From assembly GCA_002305725.1 (NCBI GenBank), contig DBQM01000019.1, positions 27,459-91,458 of the forward strand: a DNA stretch of 64,000 nt, given 5' to 3'. Positions 16,553 through 23,920 of the stretch are shown in pieces. Within the stretch, counting starts at the first letter, position 1; each line of letters begins with the position of its first letter. Made by a program: the position numbers and the translations under genes. Source of the DNA: Ruminococcus sp. UBA1394. GTDB lineage: Bacteria > Bacillota > Clostridia > Oscillospirales > Ruminococcaceae. The notes under the pieces were generated by a model. The model saw only the letters and a list, made by a program, of their open reading frames with translations. It ran no database searches and had not been told where the DNA came from.

Positions 16553-17020
16553 ATGGAAAAAATTGCAAGCTTTCAGGTTGACCACAGAAAAATTGATGTT
16601 GGAATGTACATATCAAGGGTTGACGGAGATATCGTGACCTATGATATCAGAATGGTAAAGCCAAACGGCGGAGTTTATCTTGAAACACCGTCCATACACA
16701 CTATCGAACACCTTTTTGCGACCTACGCAAGAAGTTCTGAATTTAAAAAGGCAGTTATATATGTAGGACCAATGGGCTGCCGTACCGGTTTTTACCTGCT
16801 TACAAGAGGACTTGCTCACGAGGCGGCAATAAAGCTTGTCCGTGACGCTTATAAGTTTATATCCGAATATGATGACAGGATTCCGGGCTGTTCCGAGGAA
16901 GAATGCGGCAATTACAAGGAACACAATCTGGCACAGGCGAGAAAGGATGTACTTCCTCTTTTAAAAGCACTGGAAAACTATACTGTCGAAATGCTGGATT
17001 ATTCATGGCATATTAAATAA
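16553..17020 (+). CDS. luxS: S-ribosylhomocysteine lyase
   Basis: LuxS cleaves S-ribosylhomocysteine to homocysteine and DPD, the precursor of autoinducer-2, in the activated methyl cycle. The 155-residue product has the normal length. Its metal ligands are His49 and His53 of SIHTIEHL and the Cys of EECGNY, and GPMGCRTGF carries the catalytic Cys76. The gene begins one base after the pseudouridine synthase, suggesting co-transcription. In this window it ties in with SpeD, which also consumes SAM, though SpeD yields methylthioadenosine rather than S-ribosylhomocysteine. Confidence 0.97.
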   Translation: MEKIASFQVDHRKIDVGMYISRVDGDIVTYDIRMVKPNGGVYLETPSIHTIEHLFATYARSSEFKKAVIYVGPMGCRTGFYLLTRGLAHEAAIKLVRDAYKFISEYDDRIPGCSEEECGNYKEHNLAQARKDVLPLLKALENYTVEMLDYSWHIK

Positions 17021-17030
17021 AAATTCAAGT

Positions 17031-17080
17031 TATACATTGTGCAGTCTGACAAAATATTGTCGATGACTGGGAAATGTATA
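17031..17080. other. Long imperfect hairpin between luxS and the M23 gene
   Basis: TATACATT (17031-17038) pairs with AATGTATA (17073-17080), CAGTC (17042-17046) with GACTG (17065-17069), and GACAA (17048-17052) with TTGTC (17057-17061), closing on an AATA loop. Eighteen pairs are interrupted by a GTG/GGA internal loop and a T/GAT bulge. There is no U-tract, so it is not a clear terminator; it lies just upstream of the M23 promoter. Confidence 0.5.
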
Positions 17081-17089
17081 CAAATCGAC

Positions 17090-17174
17090 TTGCTTTTTAT
17101 TGTTTACTTGTTATAATAGCTTTGTGATGTAACCTAATTGTAATAACTTGTAACAGATTGTTACGGATTGTTAC
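17090..17174 (+). promoter_or_regulatory. Promoter with five phased TGTWAH repeats upstream of the M23 peptidase
   Basis: An extended -10 (TG-T-TATAAT, TATAAT at 17112-17117) has a weak -35 TTGCTT at 17090-17095. Downstream lie five direct hexamers matching TGTWAH: 17128 TGTAAC, 17139 TGTAAT, 17149 TGTAAC, 17159 TGTTAC and 17169 TGTTAC, with start-to-start steps of 11, 10, 10 and 10 bases. The first pair (TGTAAC-N5-TGTAAT) fits the WalR box known from Bacillus and relatives, which controls cell-wall hydrolase genes. The position downstream of the -10 would suit repression. Confidence 0.65.
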
Positions 17175-17197
17175 GGACATCGAAAGGAGCTGTTATT

Positions 17198-18532
17198 ATG
17201 AATCAGAAACGTCCTGAAAAAATAAATACAGACAGTGACGTTTGTCTTAAAGAAAACGATAAAAAACGTCAGAGCAGAATATATGCTTATCTGATGAACT
17301 GTGCCGCACCGCTGCTTACAGTTATATTCCTTGCAGGAAGCGTCTGCTGGGCGGCTGAACTGCAGTACAGCGATACCGAAGAATTTGACAGCAACCCGGA
17401 GGCTGCGGCTGTGCTGTCGCCGGACGGAATCATTCCGGCATCGGCGGGATATGTTGAAACAAGGCTGCCGGAAAGCAGTATGCTGACAGGTGTTACTGAA
17501 AATACAGGTGCTGAGCTTGTCGAAGCCTGCGGAGTGTATGTTGACAATGAGTTTATCGGCGCAGTAGTAAGCGGCGACCACATTGAAGAAGAACTTGACC
17601 TCATGCTGGAGGAGTATAAAAACGACGAAACCGTGATTGAGGCTGACTATGCAGTTGAAACGGAGCTGAAACAGGGCGTTTACCGCTCTGCCGCACTTGT
17701 TTCCACAGACGAGATGACGGACTATCTTGCGGGTGAGAAAGAAGTTGTTACCGAGTATACAGCTGACGAGGGTGATACTCCCGAAAAGCTTGCGGACGAT
17801 TTCGGCATGACCGTTGAAGAAGTAAAGGAGCTTAACCCGGAAATAGAAAAGCTTGAAGAGGGTGAACCGGTTAAGGTAAAGGAAACAGTTTCGGTCCTCC
17901 CGGTGAAGTACACCTGTGAGGTGACTGAGGAGGAGGAACTGAGTTACGATATGATAGCTGAAAATTCCGGTGAGTATTACAGCGGAGAAGAGGGCAGGCG
18001 CATAAGCAGGTATGAGGTCACATATATTGACGGTACAGAGGTTTCAAGAAAGCTGAAAGGGTCTGAAATGGTGATAGAGCCTGTTTTTGAGTCGGCTGAT
18101 TACGCTCCGGAGGAGTTATATTCTGAAAGCATTCCGGAAACTGAAGATTACGCCGTTGCCTATGGTTCGTTTATCTGGCCGGTGAACGGCGGATATGTCA
18201 GCGACCCGTTTATGAGCGACAGAAACCACAAGGGCATGGACATTGCCGCAGACAGCGGTACTGACATCTATGCCGCAGACGGAGGAACAGTAATTGATGC
18301 CGGCTGGAATGACGGCGGCTACGGCAACTATGTTGTGATAGACCACGGAAACGGCTATGTGACTCTTTACGGTCATGCAAGCGAGGTCTACGTTTCAGCC
18401 GGACAGACAGTTTCAGCAGGAGAGCTGATAGCTGCTGTGGGAACAACGGGGGATTCCACCGGAAACCATTGTCACTTTGAAATAAGGTACAACGGAGATT
18501 TTCTCAATCCGGCGGCATTTGTCGGGGAATAA
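17198..18532 (+). CDS. Cell-wall peptidase: LysM-like, G5-like and M23 domains
   Basis: A 444-residue exported or membrane-anchored peptidoglycan hydrolase. A hydrophobic segment lies at about residues 29-51 after a charged N-terminus. Then follow an acidic region, a LysM-like segment (YTADEGDTPEKLADDFGMT, about 184-228), a G5-like segment (GEEGRRISRYEVTYIDGTEV) and a C-terminal M23 metallopeptidase. The Zn ligands are in HKGMDIAADSGT (H-x3-D) and the closing HCHFEIRY; HGNGYVTLYGHAS carries the catalytic His. The ATG at 17198 follows AAAGGAG. M23 enzymes cut peptide cross-links; many Firmicute homologues are under WalRK control, and the phased TGTWAH repeats in the leader fit that. A SpoIIQ-like role is possible but not supported specifically. 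Confidence 0.9.
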   Translation: MNQKRPEKINTDSDVCLKENDKKRQSRIYAYLMNCAAPLLTVIFLAGSVCWAAELQYSDTEEFDSNPEAAAVLSPDGIIPASAGYVETRLPESSMLTGVTENTGAELVEACGVYVDNEFIGAVVSGDHIEEELDLMLEEYKNDETVIEADYAVETELKQGVYRSAALVSTDEMTDYLAGEKEVVTEYTADEGDTPEKLADDFGMTVEEVKELNPEIEKLEEGEPVKVKETVSVLPVKYTCEVTEEEELSYDMIAENSGEYYSGEEGRRISRYEVTYIDGTEVSRKLKGSEMVIEPVFESADYAPEELYSESIPETEDYAVAYGSFIWPVNGGYVSDPFMSDRNHKGMDIAADSGTDIYAADGGTVIDAGWNDGGYGNYVVIDHGNGYVTLYGHASEVYVSAGQTVSAGELIAAVGTTGDSTGNHCHFEIRYNGDFLNPAAFVGE

Positions 18533-18605
18533 GCCAGTATGTCATAATGCACAAAAATACTGTCAAATGTTTATGAAAATTCTATTAAGGTTTTTTTGAA
18601 AATGC

Positions 18606-18634
18606 TTGCAATACGCTTGTGTATATGTTATAAT
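18606..18634 (+). promoter_or_regulatory. Promoter of the S10 ribosomal operon
   Basis: TTGCAA at 18606-18611, 17-base spacer, TATAAT at 18629-18634 with an extended -10 (TG at 18626-18627). The start of transcription would be near 18641, giving a leader of about 285 bases before rpsJ. Confidence 0.85.
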
Positions 18635-18640
18635 ATATGA

Positions 18641-18846
18641 GCGTGATTGCAACAGATATGCGTTGAAGCGGAAGGTTGCCGGCGGTATGCCGGGTAATTT
18701 CCGTGGAGTATGTCCGATTTTAAAACCGGGCGACTGAGATATTTGAGCACAGTTAGTGTTATTCTTAAAGCTTAAAAAGCTATAAGTCTGCACCTGTGTC
18801 CTGATAACAGTAACCCGAATCCGCACGGATATCGGGATTTTTTATT
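18641..18846 (+). ncRNA. Structured S10-operon leader ending in an attenuator
   Basis: The leader holds a hairpin at 18669-18703 (CGGAA/TTCCG outer, CCGGC 18679-18683 with GCCGG 18689-18693 inner), a conserved-looking block GGAGTATGTCCG ... CGGGCGACTG at about 18705-18737, and a final intrinsic terminator: CCCGAATCC at 18814-18822 pairs with GGATATCGGG at 18827-18836 followed by ATTTTTTATT. A terminator placed about 80 bases before rpsJ means the cluster can be controlled by attenuation. E. coli controls its S10 operon through L4 acting on a leader, but that RNA is different; which protein or signal acts here is not visible. Confidence 0.7.
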
Positions 18847-18926
18847 GTTATGGGCAGGAAACACACGGGAGCGTGTGGATATCTCAAATGCGACCCCCGA
18901 CACTAAGACCTAAGGAGGCGAAAAAA

Positions 18927-19241
18927 GTGGCAGTCAACGAAAAGATCAGAATCAAGATCAAGGGTTATGAACACGCAAAGGTGGACGCAGCAGCTGCAAA
19001 AATCGTTGAAGCAGCTAAGAGAAGCGGTGCAAGAGTTTCAGGTCCAATTCCGCTCCCTACAAACAAAGAGGTTATCACAATCCTCAGAGCCGTTCACAAG
19101 TACAAGGACAGCCGTGAGCAGTTCGAGATGAGAACACATAAGAGACTTATTGATGTTATCAGACCGACAGCAAAGACTACGGACGCTCTTCAGAAGCTGG
19201 AAATTCCGGCAGGCGTGGACATCGTAATGGAGCTTAAGTAA
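18927..19241 (+). CDS. rpsJ: 30S ribosomal protein S10
   Basis: S10 (NusE) is part of the 30S head and also of the NusB-NusE antitermination pair. The 104-residue product reads VAVNEKIRIKIKGYEHAKVD at the N-terminus and ends in PAGVDIVMELK. The GTG at 18927 is chosen because AAGGAGG lies 8 bases upstream; an in-frame ATG at 18873 would place the ribosome site inside the gene and add 18 non-conserved residues. It is the first gene of the S10 cluster. Confidence 0.96.
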   Translation: MAVNEKIRIKIKGYEHAKVDAAAAKIVEAAKRSGARVSGPIPLPTNKEVITILRAVHKYKDSREQFEMRTHKRLIDVIRPTAKTTDALQKLEIPAGVDIVMELK

Positions 19242-19261
19242 TAAGCTTACAAAAGCCCCTG

Positions 19262-19329
19262 ATTCCGCAGAAAAACCGATGCGGAATGTGATGACGAAAG
19301 TCATCGGTCATGTTGGCGGAAGGGCCAAC
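19262..19329 (+). ncRNA. Candidate RNA switch between rpsJ and rplC
   Basis: Three perfect hairpins follow each other in the 115-base gap: ATTCCGC 19262-19268 with GCGGAAT 19281-19287; GATGAC 19290-19295 with GTCATC 19300-19305 round a GAAA tetraloop; GTTGGC 19312-19317 with GCCAAC 19324-19329. ACCGATG at 19275-19281, in the loop of the first hairpin, is exactly complementary to CATCGGT at 19302-19308, which overlaps the second. So either a pseudoknot or an alternative fold is possible. Its place directly before rplC (L3) and rplD (L4) suggests autoregulation by a ribosomal protein; this is inference. Confidence 0.6.
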
Positions 19330-19356
19330 CAATAACCTAACAGGAGGAAAAGATAC

Positions 19357-19989
19357 ATGAAAAAAGGTATTATCGGCAAGAAAATCGGTATGACACAGAT
19401 TTTCGATGAATCAGGAAAAGTTATTCCCGTAACTGTTGTTGAAGCCGGTCCTTGTGTTGTTGTTCAGAAGAAAACTGTTGAAAACGACGGTTATGCTGCT
19501 GTTCAGCTGGGATACGGTGAAGTAAAGGCTGCGAGAGTGAACAAGCCGATGAAGGGTCACTTCGACAAGGCAGACGCTGCCTACAAGAAGAACCTCAAGG
19601 AGTTCAGACTTGAAGACTGCGAGTCAGTAAACGTTGGGGATATCCTCAAGGCTGACACATTTGCTGTGGGCGACATGGTAGATGTAAGCGGTACAAGCAA
19701 GGGTAAAGGTTTCCAGGGTACAATCAAGCGTCACAACAACGCAAGACTCAAGGAAACACACGGTACAGGTCCTGTACACAGACACGCCGGTTCAATGGGC
19801 GCCTGCTCATCACCGTCAAGAATCTTCAAGGGCAAGGGTATGCCTGGACAGATGGGTAACGAAAAGGTTACAGTACAGAATCTGGAAATCGTAAAGGTTG
19901 ACGCAGAAAATAATCTTATCGCACTCAAGGGTGCAATTCCGGGTCCAAAGGGCGGAGTTGTTACTATCGTTGACAGTGTTAAGGCTTAA
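19357..19989 (+). CDS. rplC: 50S ribosomal protein L3
   Basis: L3 is an early-assembly 23S rRNA binder whose long loop reaches the peptidyl-transferase centre. The 210-residue product starts MKKGIIGKKIGMTQIFDE and contains the conserved GTSKGKGFQGTIKRH and GSMGACSSPSRIFKGKGMPG stretches. AGGAGG lies upstream of the ATG. The 115-base gap before it is the largest inside the S10 part of the cluster and is highly structured. Confidence 0.98.
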   Translation: MKKGIIGKKIGMTQIFDESGKVIPVTVVEAGPCVVVQKKTVENDGYAAVQLGYGEVKAARVNKPMKGHFDKADAAYKKNLKEFRLEDCESVNVGDILKADTFAVGDMVDVSGTSKGKGFQGTIKRHNNARLKETHGTGPVHRHAGSMGACSSPSRIFKGKGMPGQMGNEKVTVQNLEIVKVDAENNLIALKGAIPGPKGGVVTIVDSVKA

Positions 19990-20006
19990 GGAAGGAGGAA
20001 GCATAT

Positions 20007-20630
20007 ATGTCAAAGGTTTCAGTTTTTGATATGGCAGGAAATCAGGTTGCAGAAACAGAGCTTTCCGACGCCGTATTCGGTATCGAACCAAACGAGGCTG
20101 TTATGCACGCTTCAGTTGTAAACTATCTGGCAAATCAGCGTCAGGGCACACAGTCCACACTGACTCGTACAGAAGTTCGCGGCGGCGGCAGAAAGCCATG
20201 GAGACAGAAGGGTACCGGTCATGCAAGACAGGGTTCAATCCGTGCTCCTCAGTGGGTTCACGGCGGTATCGCTTTAGGCCCGAAGCCAAGAGATTACAGA
20301 TATACACTTAATAAGAAGGTAAAGAGACTTGCAATGAAGTCTGCATTATCTTCAAAGGTTAAGAATGAGAACATCATCGTTCTCGACGCTCTGAACATGG
20401 ATGGTTTCAAGACAAAGACTATCGTTAATATGCTCAAGGCATTAAACGTTGAGGGCAAGGCTCTTATCGTTACAGCTGACGCAGACAACATGGTTGTAAA
20501 GAGCGCATCCAACATCCCGGGCGTTAAGACAGCAGCAGTAAACACACTTAATGTTTACGACATCTTAAACCACGAAAAGTTCATCGTTGTTAAGAACGCT
20601 GTCGCAAAAATCGAGGAGGTGTACGCATAA
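20007..20630 (+). CDS. rplD: 50S ribosomal protein L4
   Basis: L4 binds 23S rRNA and lines the exit tunnel; in E. coli it also represses its own S10 operon. The 207 residues include the tunnel loop EVRGGGRKPWRQKGTGHAR and SIRAPQWVHGGIALGP. GGAGGAAG precedes the ATG and the stop overlaps rplW by one base. Whether it acts on the leader RNAs found at 18641-18846 or 19262-19329 cannot be read from sequence. Confidence 0.98.
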   Translation: MSKVSVFDMAGNQVAETELSDAVFGIEPNEAVMHASVVNYLANQRQGTQSTLTRTEVRGGGRKPWRQKGTGHARQGSIRAPQWVHGGIALGPKPRDYRYTLNKKVKRLAMKSALSSKVKNENIIVLDALNMDGFKTKTIVNMLKALNVEGKALIVTADADNMVVKSASNIPGVKTAAVNTLNVYDILNHEKFIVVKNAVAKIEEVYA

Positions 20631-20941
20631 TGAAAGCACCGCAGGACATCATCCTGAAGCCGGTTATTACTGAAAGAAGCATTGACCTGCTTCCTACAGG
20701 AAAATACACTTTCAAGGTTGCAAAGGATGCTAACAAAGTTGAGATAGCAAAAGCAGTTGAAGCACTTTTTAACGTAGAGGTTACTAAGGTTAACACAATG
20801 AACTGCACAGGTCGTTCAAGACGTGTAGGCAGATTCGAGGGTAAGAAGGCTGACTGGAAAAAGGCTGTCGTTACTATAAATCAGGAACCTGATGACAAGA
20901 AGACAAAGTCATCTATCGAGTTCTTTGACGGTCTGTATTAA
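20630..20941 (+). CDS. rplW: 50S ribosomal protein L23
   Basis: L23 sits at the tunnel exit and docks trigger factor and SRP. The 103-residue product begins MKAPQDIILKPVITERSIDL and has the NTMNCTGRSRRVGRFEGKK rRNA-binding loop. Its ATG shares a base with the rplD stop (TAATG). A 68-base gap with a small GGGAG/CTCCC hairpin (near 20965-20979) follows before rplB. Confidence 0.97.
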   Translation: MKAPQDIILKPVITERSIDLLPTGKYTFKVAKDANKVEIAKAVEALFNVEVTKVNTMNCTGRSRRVGRFEGKKADWKKAVVTINQEPDDKKTKSSIEFFDGLY

Positions 20942-21009
20942 TAGCTGATACAGATACGCAGTATGGGAGTAATGCTCCCGCAAACAACGCATTTTAAGGA
21001 GTGAATACA

Positions 21010-21843
21010 ATGGCTATTAAAACCTATAAACCGACAACTCCTTCTCGTCGTCAGATGACTTGTACTGACTATTCGGAATTGTCAAAGGTAGCTCCGGAGA
21101 AGAGTCTGCTTGAACCTCTCAAGAAGAAGTCCGGCAGAAACAGCTACGGAAGAATCACAGTTCGCCACAGAGGCGGCGGCTCAAGAAGAAAATATCGTGT
21201 AATCGATTTCAAGCGTGACAAGGACAACATGAATGCAACAGTTATGACTCTTGAATACGATCCTAACCGTTCAGCATTTATCGCTCTCGTTCAGTATGAA
21301 GACGGCGAAAAGAGATACATCCTTGCACCAAACGGCTTAAAGGTCGGCGATACAGTATGCTCAGGACCAGACGCTGATATCAAGGCTGGTAACGCACTTG
21401 CAATGGCTAACATCCCTGTTGGTACATTCATTCACGCTATCGAGCTTTATCCTGGCAAGGGCGCACAGATGGTTCGTTCAGCAGGAAACATGGCTCAGCT
21501 GATGGCTAAGGAAGGCAATTACGCACTTGTAAGACTTCCTTCAGGAGAGCTCAGAAATGTTCCGATCAACTGCAAGGCAACAATCGGACAGGTAAGCAAC
21601 ATCGACCACGAAAACGTTAACATCGGTAAAGCCGGCAGAACACGTCATATGGGTATCAGACCAACAGTTAGAGGTTCTGTAATGAACCCATGCGATCACC
21701 CGCACGGCGGTGGTGAGGGTAAATCACCAATCGGACGTCCGGGACCTGTTACTCCTTGGGGTAAGCCAGCACTCGGCTACAAGACCCGCAAGAAGCATAA
21801 CCGTTCTGACAAGTTTATTGTAAAGCGCAGAAACGGCAAATAA
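21010..21843 (+). CDS. rplB: 50S ribosomal protein L2
   Basis: L2 is needed for subunit joining and the peptidyl-transferase centre. The 277 residues have the N-terminal MAIKTYKPTTPSRRQMT and the conserved C-terminal NPCDHPHGGGEGKSPIGR with the functionally important His. The ATG at 21010 follows AAGGAG; a GTG at 21001 overlaps that site and is rejected. Confidence 0.98.
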   Translation: MAIKTYKPTTPSRRQMTCTDYSELSKVAPEKSLLEPLKKKSGRNSYGRITVRHRGGGSRRKYRVIDFKRDKDNMNATVMTLEYDPNRSAFIALVQYEDGEKRYILAPNGLKVGDTVCSGPDADIKAGNALAMANIPVGTFIHAIELYPGKGAQMVRSAGNMAQLMAKEGNYALVRLPSGELRNVPINCKATIGQVSNIDHENVNIGKAGRTRHMGIRPTVRGSVMNPCDHPHGGGEGKSPIGRPGPVTPWGKPALGYKTRKKHNRSDKFIVKRRNGK

Positions 21844-21865
21844 GCTGAAAGGAGGAACTGATTAA

Positions 21866-22150
21866 ATGAGCAGAAGCATTAAGAAGGGCCCTTACGTTCA
21901 GGAGGCTCTTTACAAGAGAGTTGTGGCAATGAACGAAGCAGGCGAAAAGAAAGTTCTCAAGACATGGAGCAGAACTTCAACAATTTTCCCTGAATTTGTT
22001 GGTCACACATTTGCAGTTCATGACGGACGCAAGCACGTTCCGGTATATGTTACAGAAGATATGGTAGGTCACAAGCTGGGTGAGTTTGCACCGACCAGAA
22101 CATACAAGGGACACGCTGGTTCCAAGACAACAAATAACGGCAAGAAATAG
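21866..22150 (+). CDS. rpsS: 30S ribosomal protein S19
   Basis: S19 forms the head of the 30S subunit with S13. The 94-residue product has MSRSIKKGPYV at the start and HDGRKHVPVYVTEDMVGHKL near the C-terminus, both family hallmarks. GGAGGAACTG lies upstream of the ATG. Confidence 0.98.
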   Translation: MSRSIKKGPYVQEALYKRVVAMNEAGEKKVLKTWSRTSTIFPEFVGHTFAVHDGRKHVPVYVTEDMVGHKLGEFAPTRTYKGHAGSKTTNNGKK

Positions 22151-22167
22151 CGGAAGGAGGAATTCAG

Positions 22168-22503
22168 ATGGAAGCCAGAGCATATCTGAGAAACGCTCGA
22201 ATCGCCCCAAGAAAGGTTCAGGTTGTTCTTGATCTTATCAGAAACAAGCCTGTTGACGTTGCACTCGCTACTCTTAATTATACACCAAAGGCTGCTTGTG
22301 AAATACTCGAAAAGCTTTTGAAATCCGCTATTGCAAACGCTGAAAACAACCACAACATGAATAAGGATGACCTTTATGTTGCTGAATGTTTTGTTTGCCC
22401 GGGTCCTATAATGAAGAGAATCATGCCAAGAGCACAGGGCAGAGCATACAGAATTTTGAAGAGAACATCACACGTTACAATTGTTCTTAAAGAAAAAGAA
22501 TAA
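22168..22503 (+). CDS. rplV: 50S ribosomal protein L22
   Basis: L22 lines the exit tunnel next to L4 and is a site of macrolide-resistance changes in other bacteria. The 111-residue product contains RNARIAPRKVQVVLDLI and the tunnel loop CPGPIMKRIMPRAQGRAYRI. No unusual residue was noted. GGAGGAATTC precedes the start. Confidence 0.98.
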   Translation: MEARAYLRNARIAPRKVQVVLDLIRNKPVDVALATLNYTPKAACEILEKLLKSAIANAENNHNMNKDDLYVAECFVCPGPIMKRIMPRAQGRAYRILKRTSHVTIVLKEKE

Positions 22504-22521
22504 TCCCAAGGAGGAGAAATA

Positions 22522-23271
22522 ATGGGCCAGAAAGTTAATCCACACGGTCTGCGTGTCGGCGTTATTAAGGACTGGGATTCCCGCTGGTTTGCGAATAAGT
22601 CAACTTTCGGCGACACTCTTGTTGAAGATTACAACGTTCGTAACTACATTAAGAAGAACTTGTATGCAGCAGGTGTTCCAAAGATCGAAATTGAAAGATT
22701 CGCTGAAGATAAGGTTAGAATCCACATTCACTGTGCAAAGCCTGGTATTGTAATCGGCAGAGGCGGCACAGAGATCGAAAAGCTCCGTCAGAAGCTTGAA
22801 AAAATGATGGGCAAGCAGGTTGCTGTTAATATCGTTGAAGTTAAGAATCCTGATATTGATTCACAGCTTGTTGCTGAAAAGATCGCACTCGACCTTGAAA
22901 ACAGAGTTTCATTCAGACGTACAATGAAGCAGGCAATCGGCAGAGCAATGCGTCTTGGCGCAAAGGGTATCAAGGTTATGGTATCAGGCCGTCTCGGCGG
23001 TGCTGAAATCGCAAGAAGCGAAACATACCACGAAGGTACAATTCCGCTCCAGACAATCAGAGCTGATATCGACTACGGTACTGCTGAAGCACACACAACT
23101 TACGGCAGACTTGGTATCAAGGTATGGATCTACAAGGGCGAAGTTTTAAAGGGTGAAGCGGCTGCAAAGGCTGACGACTCAAGAAGAGGCGGCAGAGATA
23201 ACAGAAGACGCAATAACCCAAGACGTGACAATAAAGTCAGAGAAGCAAAAAGTGAAGGAGGTAACCAGTAA
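22522..23271 (+). CDS. rpsC: 30S ribosomal protein S3 with Arg-rich C-terminal tail
   Basis: S3 lies at the mRNA entrance and has mRNA helicase activity with S4 and S5. The 249-residue product has a KH domain (GIVIGRGGTEIEKLRQKL) and the conserved GRLGGAEIARSE region. After residue about 215 it has a low-complexity tail rich in Arg, Asn, Asp and Gly (SRRGGRDNRRRNNPRRDN), longer than in B. subtilis S3 (about 218 residues). GGAGGAG is upstream; the stop overlaps rplP. Confidence 0.97.
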   Translation: MGQKVNPHGLRVGVIKDWDSRWFANKSTFGDTLVEDYNVRNYIKKNLYAAGVPKIEIERFAEDKVRIHIHCAKPGIVIGRGGTEIEKLRQKLEKMMGKQVAVNIVEVKNPDIDSQLVAEKIALDLENRVSFRRTMKQAIGRAMRLGAKGIKVMVSGRLGGAEIARSETYHEGTIPLQTIRADIDYGTAEAHTTYGRLGIKVWIYKGEVLKGEAAAKADDSRRGGRDNRRRNNPRRDNKVREAKSEGGNQ

Positions 23272-23696
23272 TGCTACTTCCAAAGAGAGTTAAGTACCGC
23301 AGAGTACACAGAGGCCGCCTTAAAGGTAAGGCAATGAGAGGCAATCAGGTTAACTACGGTGATTTTGGTCTTCAGGCACTTGAGCCTGCATGGATCACAT
23401 CAAATCAGATCGAATCAGCCCGTATCGCTATGACACGTTACATCAAGCGTGGCGGTCAGGTCTGGATCAAGATTTTCCCTGATAAGCCGATTACAGAAAA
23501 GCCGGCTGAAACACGAATGGGTTCAGGTAAAGGTTCACCGGAATATTGGGTAGCTGTAGTAAAGCCAGGCAGAGTTATGTTTGAAATTGCAGGCGTTCCT
23601 GAGGAAACTGCAAGAGAAGCTATGCGTCTTGCTATGCACAAGCTCCCTATCAAGTGTAAATTTATTGCAAAAGCAGAGCAAGGAGGGGAGCAGTAA
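23271..23696 (+). CDS. rplP: 50S ribosomal protein L16
   Basis: L16 binds near the A-site tRNA elbow. The 141-residue product starts MLLPKRVKYRRVHRGR and contains the GSGKGSPEYWVAVVKPGR motif. It shares one base with the rpsC stop and one with the rpmC start, so three genes are translationally coupled. Confidence 0.98.
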   Translation: MLLPKRVKYRRVHRGRLKGKAMRGNQVNYGDFGLQALEPAWITSNQIESARIAMTRYIKRGGQVWIKIFPDKPITEKPAETRMGSGKGSPEYWVAVVKPGRVMFEIAGVPEETAREAMRLAMHKLPIKCKFIAKAEQGGEQ

Positions 23697-23902
23697 TGAA
23701 GGCATCTGAGATCAAGGGTATGTCAGTTGAAGAAATGAACGAAAAGCTGACCGGCTTAAAGGAAGAGCTTTTTGCGCTCCGCTTTCAGCTTGCTGTAAAC
23801 CAGCTTGACAATACAGCACGCTTAAAGGCTGTCAAGAAGGATATCGCAAGAATCAAGACAGTTATGCGTGAGACTGAAATTCAGTCAGGCGTTAAGCAGT
23901 AA
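23696..23902 (+). CDS. rpmC: 50S ribosomal protein L29
   Basis: A 68-residue helical-hairpin protein next to L23 at the tunnel exit. It has the typical MKASEIKGMSVEEMNEKL start and LFALRFQLAVNQLDNTARL helix. The ATG overlaps the rplP stop, and GGAGGGGAG is inside the end of rplP. Confidence 0.97.
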   Translation: MKASEIKGMSVEEMNEKLTGLKEELFALRFQLAVNQLDNTARLKAVKKDIARIKTVMRETEIQSGVKQ

Positions 23903-23920
23903 GAAAGGGAGGATTTAGCT

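Noticed and set aside
17128..17174. Phased short repeats considered as a CRISPR or minisatellite array
   Set aside because: Unit is only six bases with 4-5 base gaps, with no spacers of CRISPR size and no cas genes; a regulator-binding array fits better.
18873..18926. Longer rpsJ starting from the upstream ATG
   Set aside because: The strong AAGGAGG site at 18912-18918 would lie inside the coding region, and the extra residues are not part of S10; GTG at 18927 fits the family.
19262..19329. Reading the three hairpins between rpsJ and rplC as terminators
   Set aside because: None is followed by a T-run and the cluster must be read through; a regulatory fold is more sensible.
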